From positions 1 through 55,000 of the forward strand of contig VGUH01000017.1 in NCBI GenBank assembly GCA_016874295.1: 55,000 nucleotides of DNA. Reading direction: 5' to 3'. The stretch's first letter is position 1. Every line of letters starts with the position of its first letter. The notes beneath the pieces are model-generated. The model was not told where the DNA came from. It did not search any database and saw only the letters and a program-made list of their open reading frames with translations. A program made the position numbers and the translations under genes. Source of the stretch: Gammaproteobacteria bacterium (GTDB lineage Bacteria; Pseudomonadota; Gammaproteobacteria; Steroidobacterales; Steroidobacteraceae). This document shows, one piece after another, positions 33,947 to 42,512 of this stretch.

Positions 33947-34513
33947 TCAGGCACGCCCCGCCTGGGTGCTGATGCGGGAGAGCTCGACGCCCAGCAGCCG
34001 CGCCGCGGCGTGCCAGCGCTGCTCGAACGGGAGCTCGAAGATCAGCGCGTCGTCGCAGGGCACGGTGAGCCAGGCGTTCTGCAGCAGTTCCTCGTCGAGC
34101 TGTCCCGCCTCCCAGCCCGCGTAGCCGAGCGCGATCACCGCCTGCTCCGGGCCATCGCCCTGCGCCATCGAAGCGAGCACGTCGCGGGAGGTGGTCACGT
34201 GCAGCGTGTCGGACACCTGCATCGTGGATTCCCACCGGCGCGGCCCCGGCCGGTGCAGCACGAAGCCGCGGTCGCGCTGCACGGGCCCGCCTGCCAGCAC
34301 CGGCATGCCGCGCAGCCGCGCGTCCTCGGTGGGCAGCGCGAGCTGGTCGAGCACTTCGGACATGCGCATCTCGAGCGGGCGGTTGATGACCAGGCCAAGC
34401 GCGCCGCGCTGGTTGTGCTCGCAGATGAGCGTCACGCTGTGCGAGAAGTTGGGATCCGCGAGCGACGGCATCGCGACCAGGAGCTGGTTGCCCAGATATT
34501 CGCCGGTGGCCAT
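33947..34513 (-). CDS. yqgE: YqgE/AlgH family protein
   Basis: 188 residues of the UPF0301 family: Y-L-G-N-Q-L-L-V-A-M-P near the start, then V-T-L-I-C-E-H-N and G-A-L-G-L-V-I-N-R-P, the most conserved segment, and the late G-Y-A-G-W-E-A-G-Q-L-D-E-E. The role of the family is unknown; AlgH was linked to alginate control in Pseudomonas. It starts the yqgE-ruvX-pyrB-pyrK run, 15 bases after tonB. Confidence 0.95.
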   Translation of the reverse strand: MATGEYLGNQLLVAMPSLADPNFSHSVTLICEHNQRGALGLVINRPLEMRMSEVLDQLALPTEDARLRGMPVLAGGPVQRDRGFVLHRPGPRRWESTMQVSDTLHVTTSRDVLASMAQGDGPEQAVIALGYAGWEAGQLDEELLQNAWLTVPCDDALIFELPFEQRWHAAARLLGVELSRISTQAGRA

Positions 34514-34528
34514 GCAGCTAGTATCGGC

Positions 34529-35425
34529 CTACGGTGCAGGCACTTCAACCGACGACCCCGTGAGGCGGCCGCCGACAAAGCGCCATTCGTAGGCGAAACG
34601 CAGGACCTCGTACCGGGCGGCAAGGTCCTCGGGAAAAGCCTCGAACGGGGTCGCGAGCTTCAATATGTCCATTGCGGCGCGGTCGAGTTCGCCGTAGCCG
34701 CTGGAGCGGCGCACGTCGGCCCGCACCAGGCCGCCGCTCGAGGCGAGCACCACCTCGATCACCGGATTGCCGGACAGCTTGCTGCGCCGCGCGGCGTTCG
34801 GGAAGTTGATGGTACCGACCTGCTCGATGCGGCGCTTCCAGGCGTTTAGATACACCGCCACCTCGGAGACCCGCGTGTTGGGCGTGACGAGCAGCTCCCG
34901 GCGCGGCGCCCCCTTGAGCTGGAGCTTCGCGTCCGTGCTGCTGCCCGCGAATGGCGACGCACTGCCCGCGAACGACTCGAGCGGCAGCACGGCGGGCGGG
35001 GTCTGTCGGCCTGCCACGGCGGCGGCGAAGCGGGGCTCGCCGCCGCGGCCCGCGAGCAGCTCGCCCTCGCCCGCGGCCTCGCTCTCGTGCGCAGTTGGCG
35101 CATCGCCGCCCTCGGGCGCGCCCGAATTCGCGGCCGCGACGCTGCCCGCGACGGGACGCCGGGTCCGCTCGTCGGGCGAGTTGCCGCTGCCGAGCTGGGT
35201 ACGCTCGGCCAGGTAGTCGGCGCTGTCATTGCGCAGGCTGTCCGGCAGGGCATTGTTGACCAGCAGTACCTCGAGGGTCGGCACGCTGCCGGAGTCCGTG
35301 ACCGGCGGCGCAAAGCTGACGCCGAGAATAAGGATGAGGTGGAAGAGGGCGGCCAGGAACAGCGTGATGGTCAGGCGGTCCCCGGAACCCGGACCGGGCC
35401 GGATGTCCCATTCGTGCATCAGCAT
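34529..35425 (-). CDS. tonB: Energy transducer TonB
   Basis: 298 residues. One N-terminal membrane helix (~20-40), a long Ala/Ser/Gly/Pro-rich periplasmic spacer, and a C-terminal TonB domain (from ~200) with Y-L-N-A-W-K-R-R-I-E, G-N-P-V-I-E-V-V-L and S-S-G-Y-G-E-L-D-R-A-A. It transmits proton-motive force to outer-membrane receptors such as the BtuB in this window. No exbB/exbD is present. ATG 35425 was chosen for its GAGG eight bases upstream; it overlaps the gshB 3' end. Confidence 0.88.
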   Translation of the reverse strand: MLMHEWDIRPGPGSGDRLTITLFLAALFHLILILGVSFAPPVTDSGSVPTLEVLLVNNALPDSLRNDSADYLAERTQLGSGNSPDERTRRPVAGSVAAANSGAPEGGDAPTAHESEAAGEGELLAGRGGEPRFAAAVAGRQTPPAVLPLESFAGSASPFAGSSTDAKLQLKGAPRRELLVTPNTRVSEVAVYLNAWKRRIEQVGTINFPNAARRSKLSGNPVIEVVLASSGGLVRADVRRSSGYGELDRAAMDILKLATPFEAFPEDLAARYEVLRFAYEWRFVGGRLTGSSVEVPAP

Positions 35426-36381
35426 CGCGCCAGCCTCGCAAGCACGGCTTCGATCACCATTCCGCCGATGTCGTGGCCATGTTTCGCCTCGATCTCGCGG
35501 ATGCCAGTCGGGCTCGTGACGTTGATCTCGGTGACGAAGCCGCCGATCACGTCGAGGCCGACGAACAGCATGCCGCGCTCGCGCATGACCGGCCCGATCC
35601 GCGACGCGAGCCAGCGATCACGCTCGGTCAGCGCCCGGCTCTCCGCCCGGGCGCCGGCCGCCAGGTTGCCGCGGTGATCGCCGCTCGCCGGCATGCGGAC
35701 CAGCGCATGCGGCACGGGCTCGCCATCCACCAGCAGGATCCGGGCGTCGCCGCCGGTCGCGATCTCGGGCAGGTAGCGTTGCGCCATCGCATAGCGCCGG
35801 CCGCCGTCGGTGAGCGTCTCGAAGATCACGCGCGCATTGGGGTCGCCCTGCTGCACGACGAAGATCGAGCGTCCGCCCATGCCGTCGAGCGGCTTGAAGA
35901 CCGCCTGGCCGTGCTCGCCGAGGAACGCTTCCATGGCCGCCATGTCGCGGGTGATGAGCGTGGTCGCGCAGCATTCCGGGAACCAGGCGGTGTAGGCCTT
36001 CTCGTTCATGTCCCGGAGGCCCTGGGGCCGGTTCACGACCAGGGTGCCGGCCTGCTCCGCGCGCTCGAGCAGGTAGGTCGAGTAGATGTACTCCATGTCG
36101 AAGGGCGGGTCCTTGCGCATCAGCACCGCGTCGACGTCCGCGAGTTCGCGTACCGCCGGCTCGCCGGTGCGGTACCAGCCCTTGCCTTCAGCGACGACCT
36201 CGAGCGGCGTGAGTCGCGCGAACGCACGCCCGTCGCGCGCCCACAGGTCGTCCTGGCCGAACACCAGCACTTCGCAGCCTCGCGACTGTGCGGCCTTCAG
36301 CATCGCGACGGTGGAATCCTTCGCCGGCTTGATGCTTGCGAGCGGATCCATCAGCACCGCGAGGCGGGGTCTGGCAGGCAT
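35419..36381 (-). CDS. gshB: Glutathione synthase
   Basis: Joins glycine to gamma-glutamylcysteine using ATP. 320 residues of the ATP-grasp type: M-D-P-L-A-S-I near the start, R-K-D-P-P-F-D-M-E-Y near 85, N-R-P-Q-G-L-R-D-M-N-E-K, K-P-L-D-G-M-G-G-R-S near 165 and E-I-N-V-T-S-P-T-G near 290. Divergent from the pilG remnant, which is the standard gshB-pilG neighbourhood. Confidence 0.96.
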   Translation of the reverse strand: MPARPRLAVLMDPLASIKPAKDSTVAMLKAAQSRGCEVLVFGQDDLWARDGRAFARLTPLEVVAEGKGWYRTGEPAVRELADVDAVLMRKDPPFDMEYIYSTYLLERAEQAGTLVVNRPQGLRDMNEKAYTAWFPECCATTLITRDMAAMEAFLGEHGQAVFKPLDGMGGRSIFVVQQGDPNARVIFETLTDGGRRYAMAQRYLPEIATGGDARILLVDGEPVPHALVRMPASGDHRGNLAAGARAESRALTERDRWLASRIGPVMRERGMLFVGLDVIGGFVTEINVTSPTGIREIEAKHGHDIGGMVIEAVLARLARC

Positions 36382-36547
36382 CAGGCGGTCTCCGGCCGAT
36401 TGGCGGGAATGTGGCGCGGATACTGCACGTCAGGGGGCCTCGTCATAGTACACCTGTCGTCGGTCCCGACCGCCCGCGCGGCCGCCGGCCCGGCATGGCG
36501 GCCGGGTGGACCGATATGTTAAAAGGTGGTCGCTCCCGGAGGAACTG

Positions 36548-36892
36548 ATGGAAAGTGCAGCGGCCGTTAGTGACGGGCACCGCCTGAGCGGGCTGAAAGT
36601 GCTCGTCATCGACGACAGCAAGACCATCCGGCGCACCGCGGAGACGCTGCTGGCCAAGGAAGGCTGCGAGGTGTTCACTGCCGTGGACGGCTTCGACGCG
36701 CTGTCCAAGATCGCCGACCACCAGCCGGACATCGTGTTCGTGGACATCATGATGCCGCGCCTCGACGGCTACCAGACCTGCTCGCTGATCAAGCACAACA
36801 AGGTGTTCCGCTCGATCCCGGTCATCATGCTATCGTCCAAGGACGGGCTGTTCGACCGGGCCCGCGGGCGCATCGTCGGTTCCGAGCATTAA
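36548..36892 (+). pseudogene. pilG: PilG-like response regulator, truncated by a nonsense codon
   Basis: Receiver domain of the twitching-motility chemosensory system. 114 residues from ATG 36548 (GGAGGA six bases upstream): V-L-V-I-D-D-S-K-T-I-R-R, phospho-Asp in I-V-F-V-D-I-M-M-P-R-L-D-G-Y, and I-M-L-S-S-K-D-G-L-F-D. It reaches G-R-I-V-G-S-E-H then TAA (36890), where relatives have Tyr followed by L-T-K-P-F; here L-T-K-P-F-T-R-D follows in frame after the stop. The conserved switch Lys is therefore lost. The DNA then changes into the end of another receiver gene. Confidence 0.82.
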
Positions 36893-36911
36893 CTGACGAA
36901 GCCGTTCACGC

Positions 36912-37010
36912 GCGATCGAGCTCGGCGTCAAAGAATACCTCGGCAAGCCCTACCAGGAGGGCCAGCTGCTGCAGGCCATCGAGCCGCTGGTGCGCAAGGC
37001 CGCGACATGA
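36912..37010 (+). pseudogene. 3' end of a PilL/ChpA-like hybrid kinase receiver domain
   Basis: Thirty-three codons in a different frame from pilG, reading A-I-E-L-G-V-K-E-Y-L-G-K-P-Y-Q-E then L-L-Q-A-I-E, typical of the C-terminal receiver of the PilL/ChpA histidine kinase. It has no start of its own. Its TGA overlaps the next ATG (ATGA), as an intact upstream gene would. So the stretch from the end of pilG through pilH, pilI, pilJ and nearly all of pilL/chpA appears deleted. Confidence 0.75.
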
Positions 37011-37480
37011 GCGGCGAGCAGGAACTCTACGGCCTGCTGGTGCCGCTGCTCGACGAGCGCCTGCTCGTGCCGCGCGCCTGCGTCGCCGAGGTGACGGGCT
37101 ACCAGCCGCTGCAGGAGATGCCGGGTGCGCCGCCCTGGTACCTCGGCATCCAGGCCTGGAACGGACGCGGCGCGCCGGTCGTGTCGTTCGAGGGCGCCTG
37201 CGGCAAGCGCATCCCCGTGATCGGCGGCCGCACGCGCATCGTGATCTTCGCCTGTCTCGGGCAGAAGCTGCCGGCCGGACATTTCGGCATCGCGACCCAA
37301 GGCTTCCCGCAGCTCGTGCGTGTCAGCCCCCAGGTCATCGCGGCCGACAACTCGCGCGCGTTCCCGGATCGTTTGCCGGTGCTGTGCCAGGTGCGCATGG
37401 TCAACGAGCTGCCGCTCGTCCCCGACCTCGAGCGGCTCGAAGAAATGATCGCGGACGAGACCACGGTCACCGCGGCGTAA
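37007..37480 (+). CDS. chpC: ChpC-like CheW-domain protein
   Basis: 157 residues forming one CheW domain (L-Y-G-L-L-V-P-L-L-D near the start, W-Y-L-G-I-Q-A-W-N-G-R-G-A-P-V-V, R-I-V-I-F). ChpC is an accessory adaptor of the Pil-Chp system, coupling receptors to the kinase. With the receptor and kinase genes missing nearby it may be orphaned. Convergent with rsmE; a small palindrome fills the 17-base gap. Confidence 0.8.
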   Translation: MSGEQELYGLLVPLLDERLLVPRACVAEVTGYQPLQEMPGAPPWYLGIQAWNGRGAPVVSFEGACGKRIPVIGGRTRIVIFACLGQKLPAGHFGIATQGFPQLVRVSPQVIAADNSRAFPDRLPVLCQVRMVNELPLVPDLERLEEMIADETTVTAA

Positions 37481-37482
37481 CA

Positions 37483-37495
37483 GGGGACGCTCCCC
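37483..37495. repeat. Short palindrome between chpC and rsmE stops
   Basis: GGGGA-CGC-TCCCC, occupying most of the 17 bases between two convergent stop codons. The core resembles 9584 and 25490. Confidence 0.45.
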
Positions 37496-37497
37496 GA

Positions 37498-38229
37498 TCA
37501 GAGGTCCCCGGCGACCGCCTGCAACACCGCCAGCGCCGCGAGCGCGGCGGTTTCGCTGCGCAGCACGCGCGGCCCCAGGCGGCAGGCGCGGAAACCCGCG
37601 GCCAGCGCGGCTTCCCGCTCGGAATCCTCCAGCCCGCCTTCCGGCCCGACCAGCAGCTCGATCGAGGTCGCGCCCTGCGCGGCCGTGACCAGCGCTAGGT
37701 CCGCATCGGGCGACAACAGCAGACGCACGGCTGACCGCGCCGGCTCCGCCAGCCAGGCGGCGAAATCCCTTGGCTGCGCGACTTCCGGCACGCGCGCCCG
37801 CCCGCACTGCTCGCAGGCGGCGATCGCGACGCCGCGCCAGTGCGCGGACTTGCGCTCGCGGGCCGGACCGTCCAGCCGCACGACGCTGCGCGCCGTCGCG
37901 ACCGGCAGGATCGCCCGCACGCCGAGCTCGGTCGCCTTCTGCAGCACGAGGTCCATGCGCTCGGCGCGCGCGATGCCCTGCACCAGCGTCACGGCCAGCG
38001 GCGACTCGGCGCGCGCATCCGCGCGGCCGATCACTTCGGCCTCGACGGTGCCCCGCCCAAGCCCCGCAATCCGCGCGCGATAGTCCGATCCGTCGCCGTT
38101 GAAGAGCGTGAGCGCGTCGCCGGCGCCGAGCCGCAGCACGCGCGTCACGTGGGCGGCGGCCGCGCCCTCGAGATGCACACGCGCACCCGGGCCGAGCGCT
38201 GCCTCGACGTGCACGCGGATCAGGCGCAT
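37498..38229 (-). CDS. rsmE: 16S rRNA (uracil1498-N3)-methyltransferase RsmE
   Basis: 243-residue SPOUT methyltransferase that modifies U1498 in the decoding centre. Seen: the N-terminal PUA-like domain, V-L-Q-K-A-T-E-L-G-V near residue 95, L-V-G-P-E-G-G-L-E-D-S-E near 195 and L-G-P-R-V-L-R-S-E-T-A, the knot that binds SAM. It commonly sits near gshB, as here. Confidence 0.95.
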   Translation of the reverse strand: MRLIRVHVEAALGPGARVHLEGAAAAHVTRVLRLGAGDALTLFNGDGSDYRARIAGLGRGTVEAEVIGRADARAESPLAVTLVQGIARAERMDLVLQKATELGVRAILPVATARSVVRLDGPARERKSAHWRGVAIAACEQCGRARVPEVAQPRDFAAWLAEPARSAVRLLLSPDADLALVTAAQGATSIELLVGPEGGLEDSEREAALAAGFRACRLGPRVLRSETAALAALAVLQAVAGDL

Positions 38230-38338
38230 GCCGCGCCTGGGGCGCCGCGCAGGAGGTCCGCGGCCGGATCGAAATCGTCCGTCACGCGGCGAGTCTATGC
38301 GATTGGAAGCCGTGGTTGGCGCGGGCTAAGCTTCCGGC

Positions 38339-38929
38339 ATGCCTGTTGTCACGACCATCGCGATGGGGCTGCTCTCGGGTGCGCGCATGATCGACTCGCC
38401 GAACCGCGACGCGCGGCCCGGCGGGCTCGAGCCGGAGCTCATCGTGGTGCACGGCATCAGCCTCCCGCCCGGCCGCTTCGGCGGCCCGTGGATCGACCGC
38501 CTGTTCCAGAACGCGCTGCCCGCCGGCGAGCATCCGTACTTCGAGACGATCCAGCACCTGCGCGTCTCCTCGCATGTCCTGATCGCGCGCGACGGCACGG
38601 CCACGCAGTACGTGCCGTTCGGCGAGCGGGCCTGGCACGCTGGCACGTCTCACTGGCGCGGCCGCAGTGCCTGCAATGACTTTTCGGTCGGCGTCGAGCT
38701 CGAAGGCACGGACGAAGAGCCTTACGACCAGCGCCAGTACGAGACGCTCGCCGACCTCGTCGCAGCGCTGCAACGGGCATACCCGTCGCTCGCGGAGGGC
38801 TGGATCGCGGGTCACAGCGACATCGCGCCCGGCCGCAAGACCGATCCCGGCCCGGCTTTCGACTGGCGCCGGCTGGAGGACGCCATTCGCGCGCGCGGCG
38901 CGGCGTTCCGGCGCGAGGTGCTCGCCTGA
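38339..38929 (+). CDS. ampD: 1,6-anhydro-N-acetylmuramyl-L-alanine amidase AmpD
   Basis: Cytosolic zinc amidase of peptidoglycan recycling. 196 residues, collinear with E. coli AmpD: S-P-N-R-D-A-R-P, V-V-H-G-I-S-L-P-P-G (zinc His), F-G-G-P-W-I-D, W-H-A-G-x-S-x-W, C-N-D-F-S-V-G-V-E-L-E-G-T-D and the zinc-binding G-H-S-D-I-A-P-G-R-K-T-D-P-G-P-A-F. ATG 38339 was used; ATG 38363 would give a start closer to relatives but lacks a ribosome-binding site. Confidence 0.95.
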   Translation: MPVVTTIAMGLLSGARMIDSPNRDARPGGLEPELIVVHGISLPPGRFGGPWIDRLFQNALPAGEHPYFETIQHLRVSSHVLIARDGTATQYVPFGERAWHAGTSHWRGRSACNDFSVGVELEGTDEEPYDQRQYETLADLVAALQRAYPSLAEGWIAGHSDIAPGRKTDPGPAFDWRRLEDAIRARGAAFRREVLA

Positions 38930-39768
38930 AGCGGCTTGCCACGGTCGCCGCGCTCGGGGCGCTGCTGCTGGCGGCCTGCGCGCGCGAGCCGGCCGCGCCC
39001 GCGCGCGAGCGCATCGTGAGCGTCGCGCCGAATCTCACGGAAATGCTGTTCGCCGCCGGCGCCGCGGACCAGATCGTGGCGGTCAGCGCCTACAGCGACT
39101 ATCCGCAGGCTGCGTCGGCTCTGCCGCAGGTCGGCGACGCCTTTCGCCTCGACTTCGAGCGGATCGTCGCACTCGCGCCCACCGTCGCCGTGGTCTGGGA
39201 AAACGGCACGCCGGCGGGCGTCGCGCAGCGGCTGCAGGATCTCGGCATCCGCGTCGTGCAGGTCCCGACGCGCACCCTCGATGACATCGCGACCGGCGTG
39301 CTTACGATGGGCGAGCTGGCGGGCACTCGGGCGATTGCGGAGCGCGCCGCGAGAGACTACCGCGCCCGCATCGTGGCGCTGCGCGAGCAGTACCGCGACC
39401 GGCCGGCGATCCGCGTGTTCGTGCAGATCGACGATGCGCCGCTGTTCACGGTCGGCGGGCCGCACCTGATCACGGAGATCCTGGGCCTGTGCGGCGGCGA
39501 CAACGTGTTCGCGGACGCCGAGGCCCAGGCATTGCCGGTCGACCTCGAATCGGTGCTGGCGCGCGCGCCCGAAGTCATCCTCTCGACCGACACGGACCAG
39601 CCCGCGCAGTACTGGGCGCGCTTCCCGCAACTCACGGCGGTCGCGCGCGGCAATCTCTACCAGTCGAGCGGGGACCTGCTCGCGAGGCCGAGCCCGCGCA
39701 TCGCCGATGGTGCCGCGGACGTCTGTGCGCGCCTCGACGAGGCGCGTGCGAAGCGCGGACCGTCCTAG
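38926..39768 (+). CDS. btuF: Cobalamin-binding ABC transporter lipoprotein BtuF-like, CTG start
   Basis: Periplasmic B12-binding protein. The usual lipoprotein signal (K-R-L-A-T-V-A-A-L-G-A-L-L-L-A-A-C) is present only if translation begins at CTG 38926; no ATG, GTG or TTG lies earlier in frame. This CTG overlaps the ampD TGA (CTGA) and has GAGG seven bases upstream. The mature part has the BtuF/FecB fold: I-V-S-V-A-P-N-L-T-E-M-L-F-A-A-G, V-W-E-N-G-T-P, F-x-V-G-G-P-H-L-I. The stop overlaps the convergent cobO stop (CTAG). Confidence 0.85.
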   Translation: MKRLATVAALGALLLAACAREPAAPARERIVSVAPNLTEMLFAAGAADQIVAVSAYSDYPQAASALPQVGDAFRLDFERIVALAPTVAVVWENGTPAGVAQRLQDLGIRVVQVPTRTLDDIATGVLTMGELAGTRAIAERAARDYRARIVALREQYRDRPAIRVFVQIDDAPLFTVGGPHLITEILGLCGGDNVFADAEAQALPVDLESVLARAPEVILSTDTDQPAQYWARFPQLTAVARGNLYQSSGDLLARPSPRIADGAADVCARLDEARAKRGPS

Positions 39769-40334
39769 GGCGGCGGCTTGCTGCCGCGGCGCTCGTGGTT
39801 CCAGAGCACCTCGCTGCCGCTCTCGTGCCGGGCGAGCACGCGCGCGAGCACGAACAGGAGGTCCGACAGGCGGTTCAGGTACTGCAGCGGCTCCGGCGCG
39901 ACCGTCTCGGCGCGCGCGAGCGTCCACGATCGCCGCTCCGCGCGCCGGCAGATCGCGCGGGCCAGGTGGCAGGCGGCGGCCGCGGGCCCGCCGCCCGGCA
40001 GGATGAATTCCTGGAGCGGCGGCAGCCGCTCGTTGAAGGCGTCGAGCGCCTGCTCGAGTGCGAGCACCTGCGAGGCTTCGATGGCGCGGTGGCCCGGGAT
40101 GCAGAGTTCGCCGCCCAGGTCGAACAGCTCATGCTGGATCCGCGTCAGGAGCTCGGCGACGCCGCTGGGAATGCCTGGCACGGCGAGCACCACGCCGATC
40201 GCGCTGTTCGCCTCGTCGACGCAGCCGTAGGCCTCGACACGCGGATCGTCCTTGGGCACGCGGCTGCCGTCGCCGAGACCGGTGGTGCCGTCGTCGCCGG
40301 TGCGCGTGTAGATCTTCGACAGCCGGTTGCCCAA
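39765..40334 (-). CDS. Cob(I)alamin adenosyltransferase, PduO type
   Basis: Converts corrinoid to adenosylcobalamin, the cofactor NrdJ needs. 189 residues: K-I-Y-T-R-T-G-D-D-G-T-T-G-L near the start (ATP site), E-A-Y-G-x-V-D-E-A-N-S, F-I-L-P-G-G and C-R-R-A-E-R-R, then L-N-R-L-S-D-L-L-F-V, all conserved. It starts nine bases after the btuB stop and so shares the riboswitch-controlled transcript. Confidence 0.94.
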   Translation of the reverse strand: MGNRLSKIYTRTGDDGTTGLGDGSRVPKDDPRVEAYGCVDEANSAIGVVLAVPGIPSGVAELLTRIQHELFDLGGELCIPGHRAIEASQVLALEQALDAFNERLPPLQEFILPGGGPAAAACHLARAICRRAERRSWTLARAETVAPEPLQYLNRLSDLLFVLARVLARHESGSEVLWNHERRGSKPPP

Positions 40335-40343
40335 GCCTGCCCC

Positions 40344-42140
40344 TCAGCGAAACTCGTAGCGGATCGCGCCGTAATAGCTGCGCTCCACCGTGTTGTAGGT
40401 GTGGGCCAGCTGGTAATCCTCGTCGAACAGGTTCTCGATGCGCGCAAACACGCTGAAGTGCTCCCCCAAGGCGATCTTGCCTGACAGGCCGGCGAGCCAG
40501 TATGCCTCCAGCTGCACCCGGCCGTCGAAGTCGATGGCGTCGTTGTCGCGCCGTTCGCCCGCGTACAGGACGTCCAGCGCGACCTCGTGGCCCCCGAAAC
40601 GCTTCACGACCGCCGCCGTGTAGTTCTCCCGCGCGCGGCGCAGCAGGCGCTCGTCCGTCGTGCGGTCGCGTGGATCCTGGAGGGTCGCCGACACATGCGC
40701 CGACCAGTCGTCGGCAACATACTGCCAGGATGCCTCTACACCCTCGATCCGGACCTTGTCGATGTTGCGGTTTTCGCCCTGGAAGGGAACGAAACTGATG
40801 ATGACGAAATCGATGAGGTCATCAATGTCATTGCGGAACGCGGCCAGCGTGACGGACTGCCGCTCACCCAGCGCCTGTCGCCAGGAAATTTCGTAGCTCC
40901 TCGATTCCTCCGGATCGAGGCCAGGATTGGCGCCGAAACCGTAGAGGTCCGTGGCGTCCGGTGCCCGGAACCCGGTGCCGGCGGCAAGCGTCACGAGCGC
41001 GCCTTCGCCCGCCTCGATGCCGTAGGCAGCGTTCCAGGTCGCATGTCCGCCGAAAACCTCGTGTTCAAGGTACGCGGCCGCCAGCAACAGCCGCTGCCGG
41101 CCGAACGTGGACTCGCTCTGCAGATAGGTCTGGGTGGTCGTCGTGTCCGCCGCGTATGAAAGGTCGAACGACTCCGAATCGGCGTCCTCGTCCTGCCACA
41201 ACACGCCCGCGGTCAGGGCGAACGACTCGGAGATCGCCAGGTCGTTCTGCCAGTCGAGGCTCCAGCGGCGCGTGTGCGCGAAGTCCTTGATGCCGTTGAA
41301 GTCGAACGCGCCCAGCTGGTTCTGGTCGATTTCGTCCAGCGCATAGCCCGCCGTCACCCTCGAGCGCCACATCGTGTTGGGCGCAATCGCCGCATAGAGC
41401 GCAAACGCCGAATTCCGGAAATCCTGGTCCAGCTGCGTGCCGAATGACGAGTATTCGGTATTTCCGGCGGCGTGCCAGATACGCGCGCCCACGTCGGCTG
41501 CGCCGACGGCGGTATGGCCGGATGCCGTGAACGACAGGTTGTGATAGCCGCGGTCCGTGCCGTCGCCGGCCTGGGTCGGGAATCCCGCACTGTCGATCCA
41601 GCTGCCCGCGAGCATGGCGCCTGTATGGTCGTCGCCGGTGCCCGCGCCGAAGCTTGCGGTCTTCGTGTCGAAGCTGCCGAAACCCAACGACGCGCTGCCG
41701 CTGTCCCCGGCGCCGCGCGTGATCACGTTGATCACGCCGCCGATCGCATCCGATCCGTACAGCGCCGAGCGCGGACCCTTGACCACCTCGACGCGCTCGA
41801 CGAACTCGGGCGCGAAATTCTGGATCGCGGCCGTGCCGATCGTGCCGGGATTGATGCGCAATCCGTCCACGAGTACCAGCACGTGGTTCGACTCCGTGCC
41901 GCGCACGAAGATCGAGGTCTGCTGGCCCGGCGCGCCGAGGCGCACGGGCTCGATGCCCGGCTGAAAGCGCAACGCATCGCTGAGCTCTGCCGCCGGCAGC
42001 CGCAGCAGGTCGTCACCCCGCAAGATCTCGACGCTGGCGAGCACCCGGTCGGCCAGTTCCTCGCGGCGCGTGGCGGTGACGATGACGGGTTCGAGGGCGG
42101 TGCTGCCGGCGGCAGCGGCAAACAGGATCAGGGCGTTCAT
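40344..42140 (-). CDS. btuB: TonB-dependent vitamin B12 receptor BtuB
   Basis: Outer-membrane barrel of 598 residues. Short signal, TonB box (P-V-I-V-T-A-T-R) at ~18-26, a plug domain with D-A-L-R-F-Q-P-G-I and G-P-R-S-A-L-Y-G-S-D-A-I-G-G-V-I-N-V-I-T, then a 22-strand barrel ending in aromatic Y-Y-G-A-I-R-Y-E-F-R. The cobalamin assignment rests on the B12 riboswitch in its leader and the downstream adenosyltransferase. GGAGGA precedes ATG 42140. Confidence 0.95.
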   Translation of the reverse strand: MNALILFAAAAGSTALEPVIVTATRREELADRVLASVEILRGDDLLRLPAAELSDALRFQPGIEPVRLGAPGQQTSIFVRGTESNHVLVLVDGLRINPGTIGTAAIQNFAPEFVERVEVVKGPRSALYGSDAIGGVINVITRGAGDSGSASLGFGSFDTKTASFGAGTGDDHTGAMLAGSWIDSAGFPTQAGDGTDRGYHNLSFTASGHTAVGAADVGARIWHAAGNTEYSSFGTQLDQDFRNSAFALYAAIAPNTMWRSRVTAGYALDEIDQNQLGAFDFNGIKDFAHTRRWSLDWQNDLAISESFALTAGVLWQDEDADSESFDLSYAADTTTTQTYLQSESTFGRQRLLLAAAYLEHEVFGGHATWNAAYGIEAGEGALVTLAAGTGFRAPDATDLYGFGANPGLDPEESRSYEISWRQALGERQSVTLAAFRNDIDDLIDFVIISFVPFQGENRNIDKVRIEGVEASWQYVADDWSAHVSATLQDPRDRTTDERLLRRARENYTAAVVKRFGGHEVALDVLYAGERRDNDAIDFDGRVQLEAYWLAGLSGKIALGEHFSVFARIENLFDEDYQLAHTYNTVERSYYGAIRYEFR

Positions 42141-42240
42141 CGAGGCTCCTCCCGAGCGGTGCGCGCACCTGCACCGGTCGCGGAGGGGAGTCGGAAGGGC
42201 GGTGGAATCGCCCCCCCGGTCGCCCGCCGCGACTGGCGCT

Positions 42241-42427
42241 GTCTGACGGGCCGGTTTCCGGACTCACGGCAGTTCGCATCGCCTTCCCACCGGAACTTTC
42301 GGCAGTGGCTGCAGGCTTCGCCTGCGTGATGCGGCTTGCGCCGTTTACCGTTGCGGGGGCAGTGCCGGGATGGCGATCACTCGCGCACCGGCTTCCCGAT
42401 TAGCCCGGGCTCGCACCCGGGGCACCT
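42241..42427 (-). ncRNA. Cobalamin (AdoCbl) riboswitch in the btuB leader
   Basis: On the minus strand the leader carries conserved cobalamin-aptamer segments in order: GGTGCC at the 5' end, GGGAAGCCGGTG, CACTGCCCCCGCAACGGTAA, a CACTGC, GGGAAGGCG, and the B12 box GAGTCCGGAAACCGGCC (42249-42265). A ~100-base segment then leads to the btuB start; its CTCCCCTCC could pair with the GGGAGGAG ribosome-binding region, suggesting control of translation. High B12 should switch off btuB and cobO. The whole 372-base gap to the divergent phosphatase gene is explained by this element. Confidence 0.93.
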
Positions 42428-42512
42428 GTCATCGCGCATCATTCTGGGGACGGCTCCGGGGCCGGTCAAGCGGCCGTTGACGGACGGTTCCGCGCCCCGC
42501 AGTGTGGCTGCA

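Noticed and set aside
37498-38929. Possible prophage or island boundary near the broken pil-chp locus
   Set aside because: No integrase, tRNA, direct-repeat att pair or composition change; flanks are ordinary housekeeping genes.
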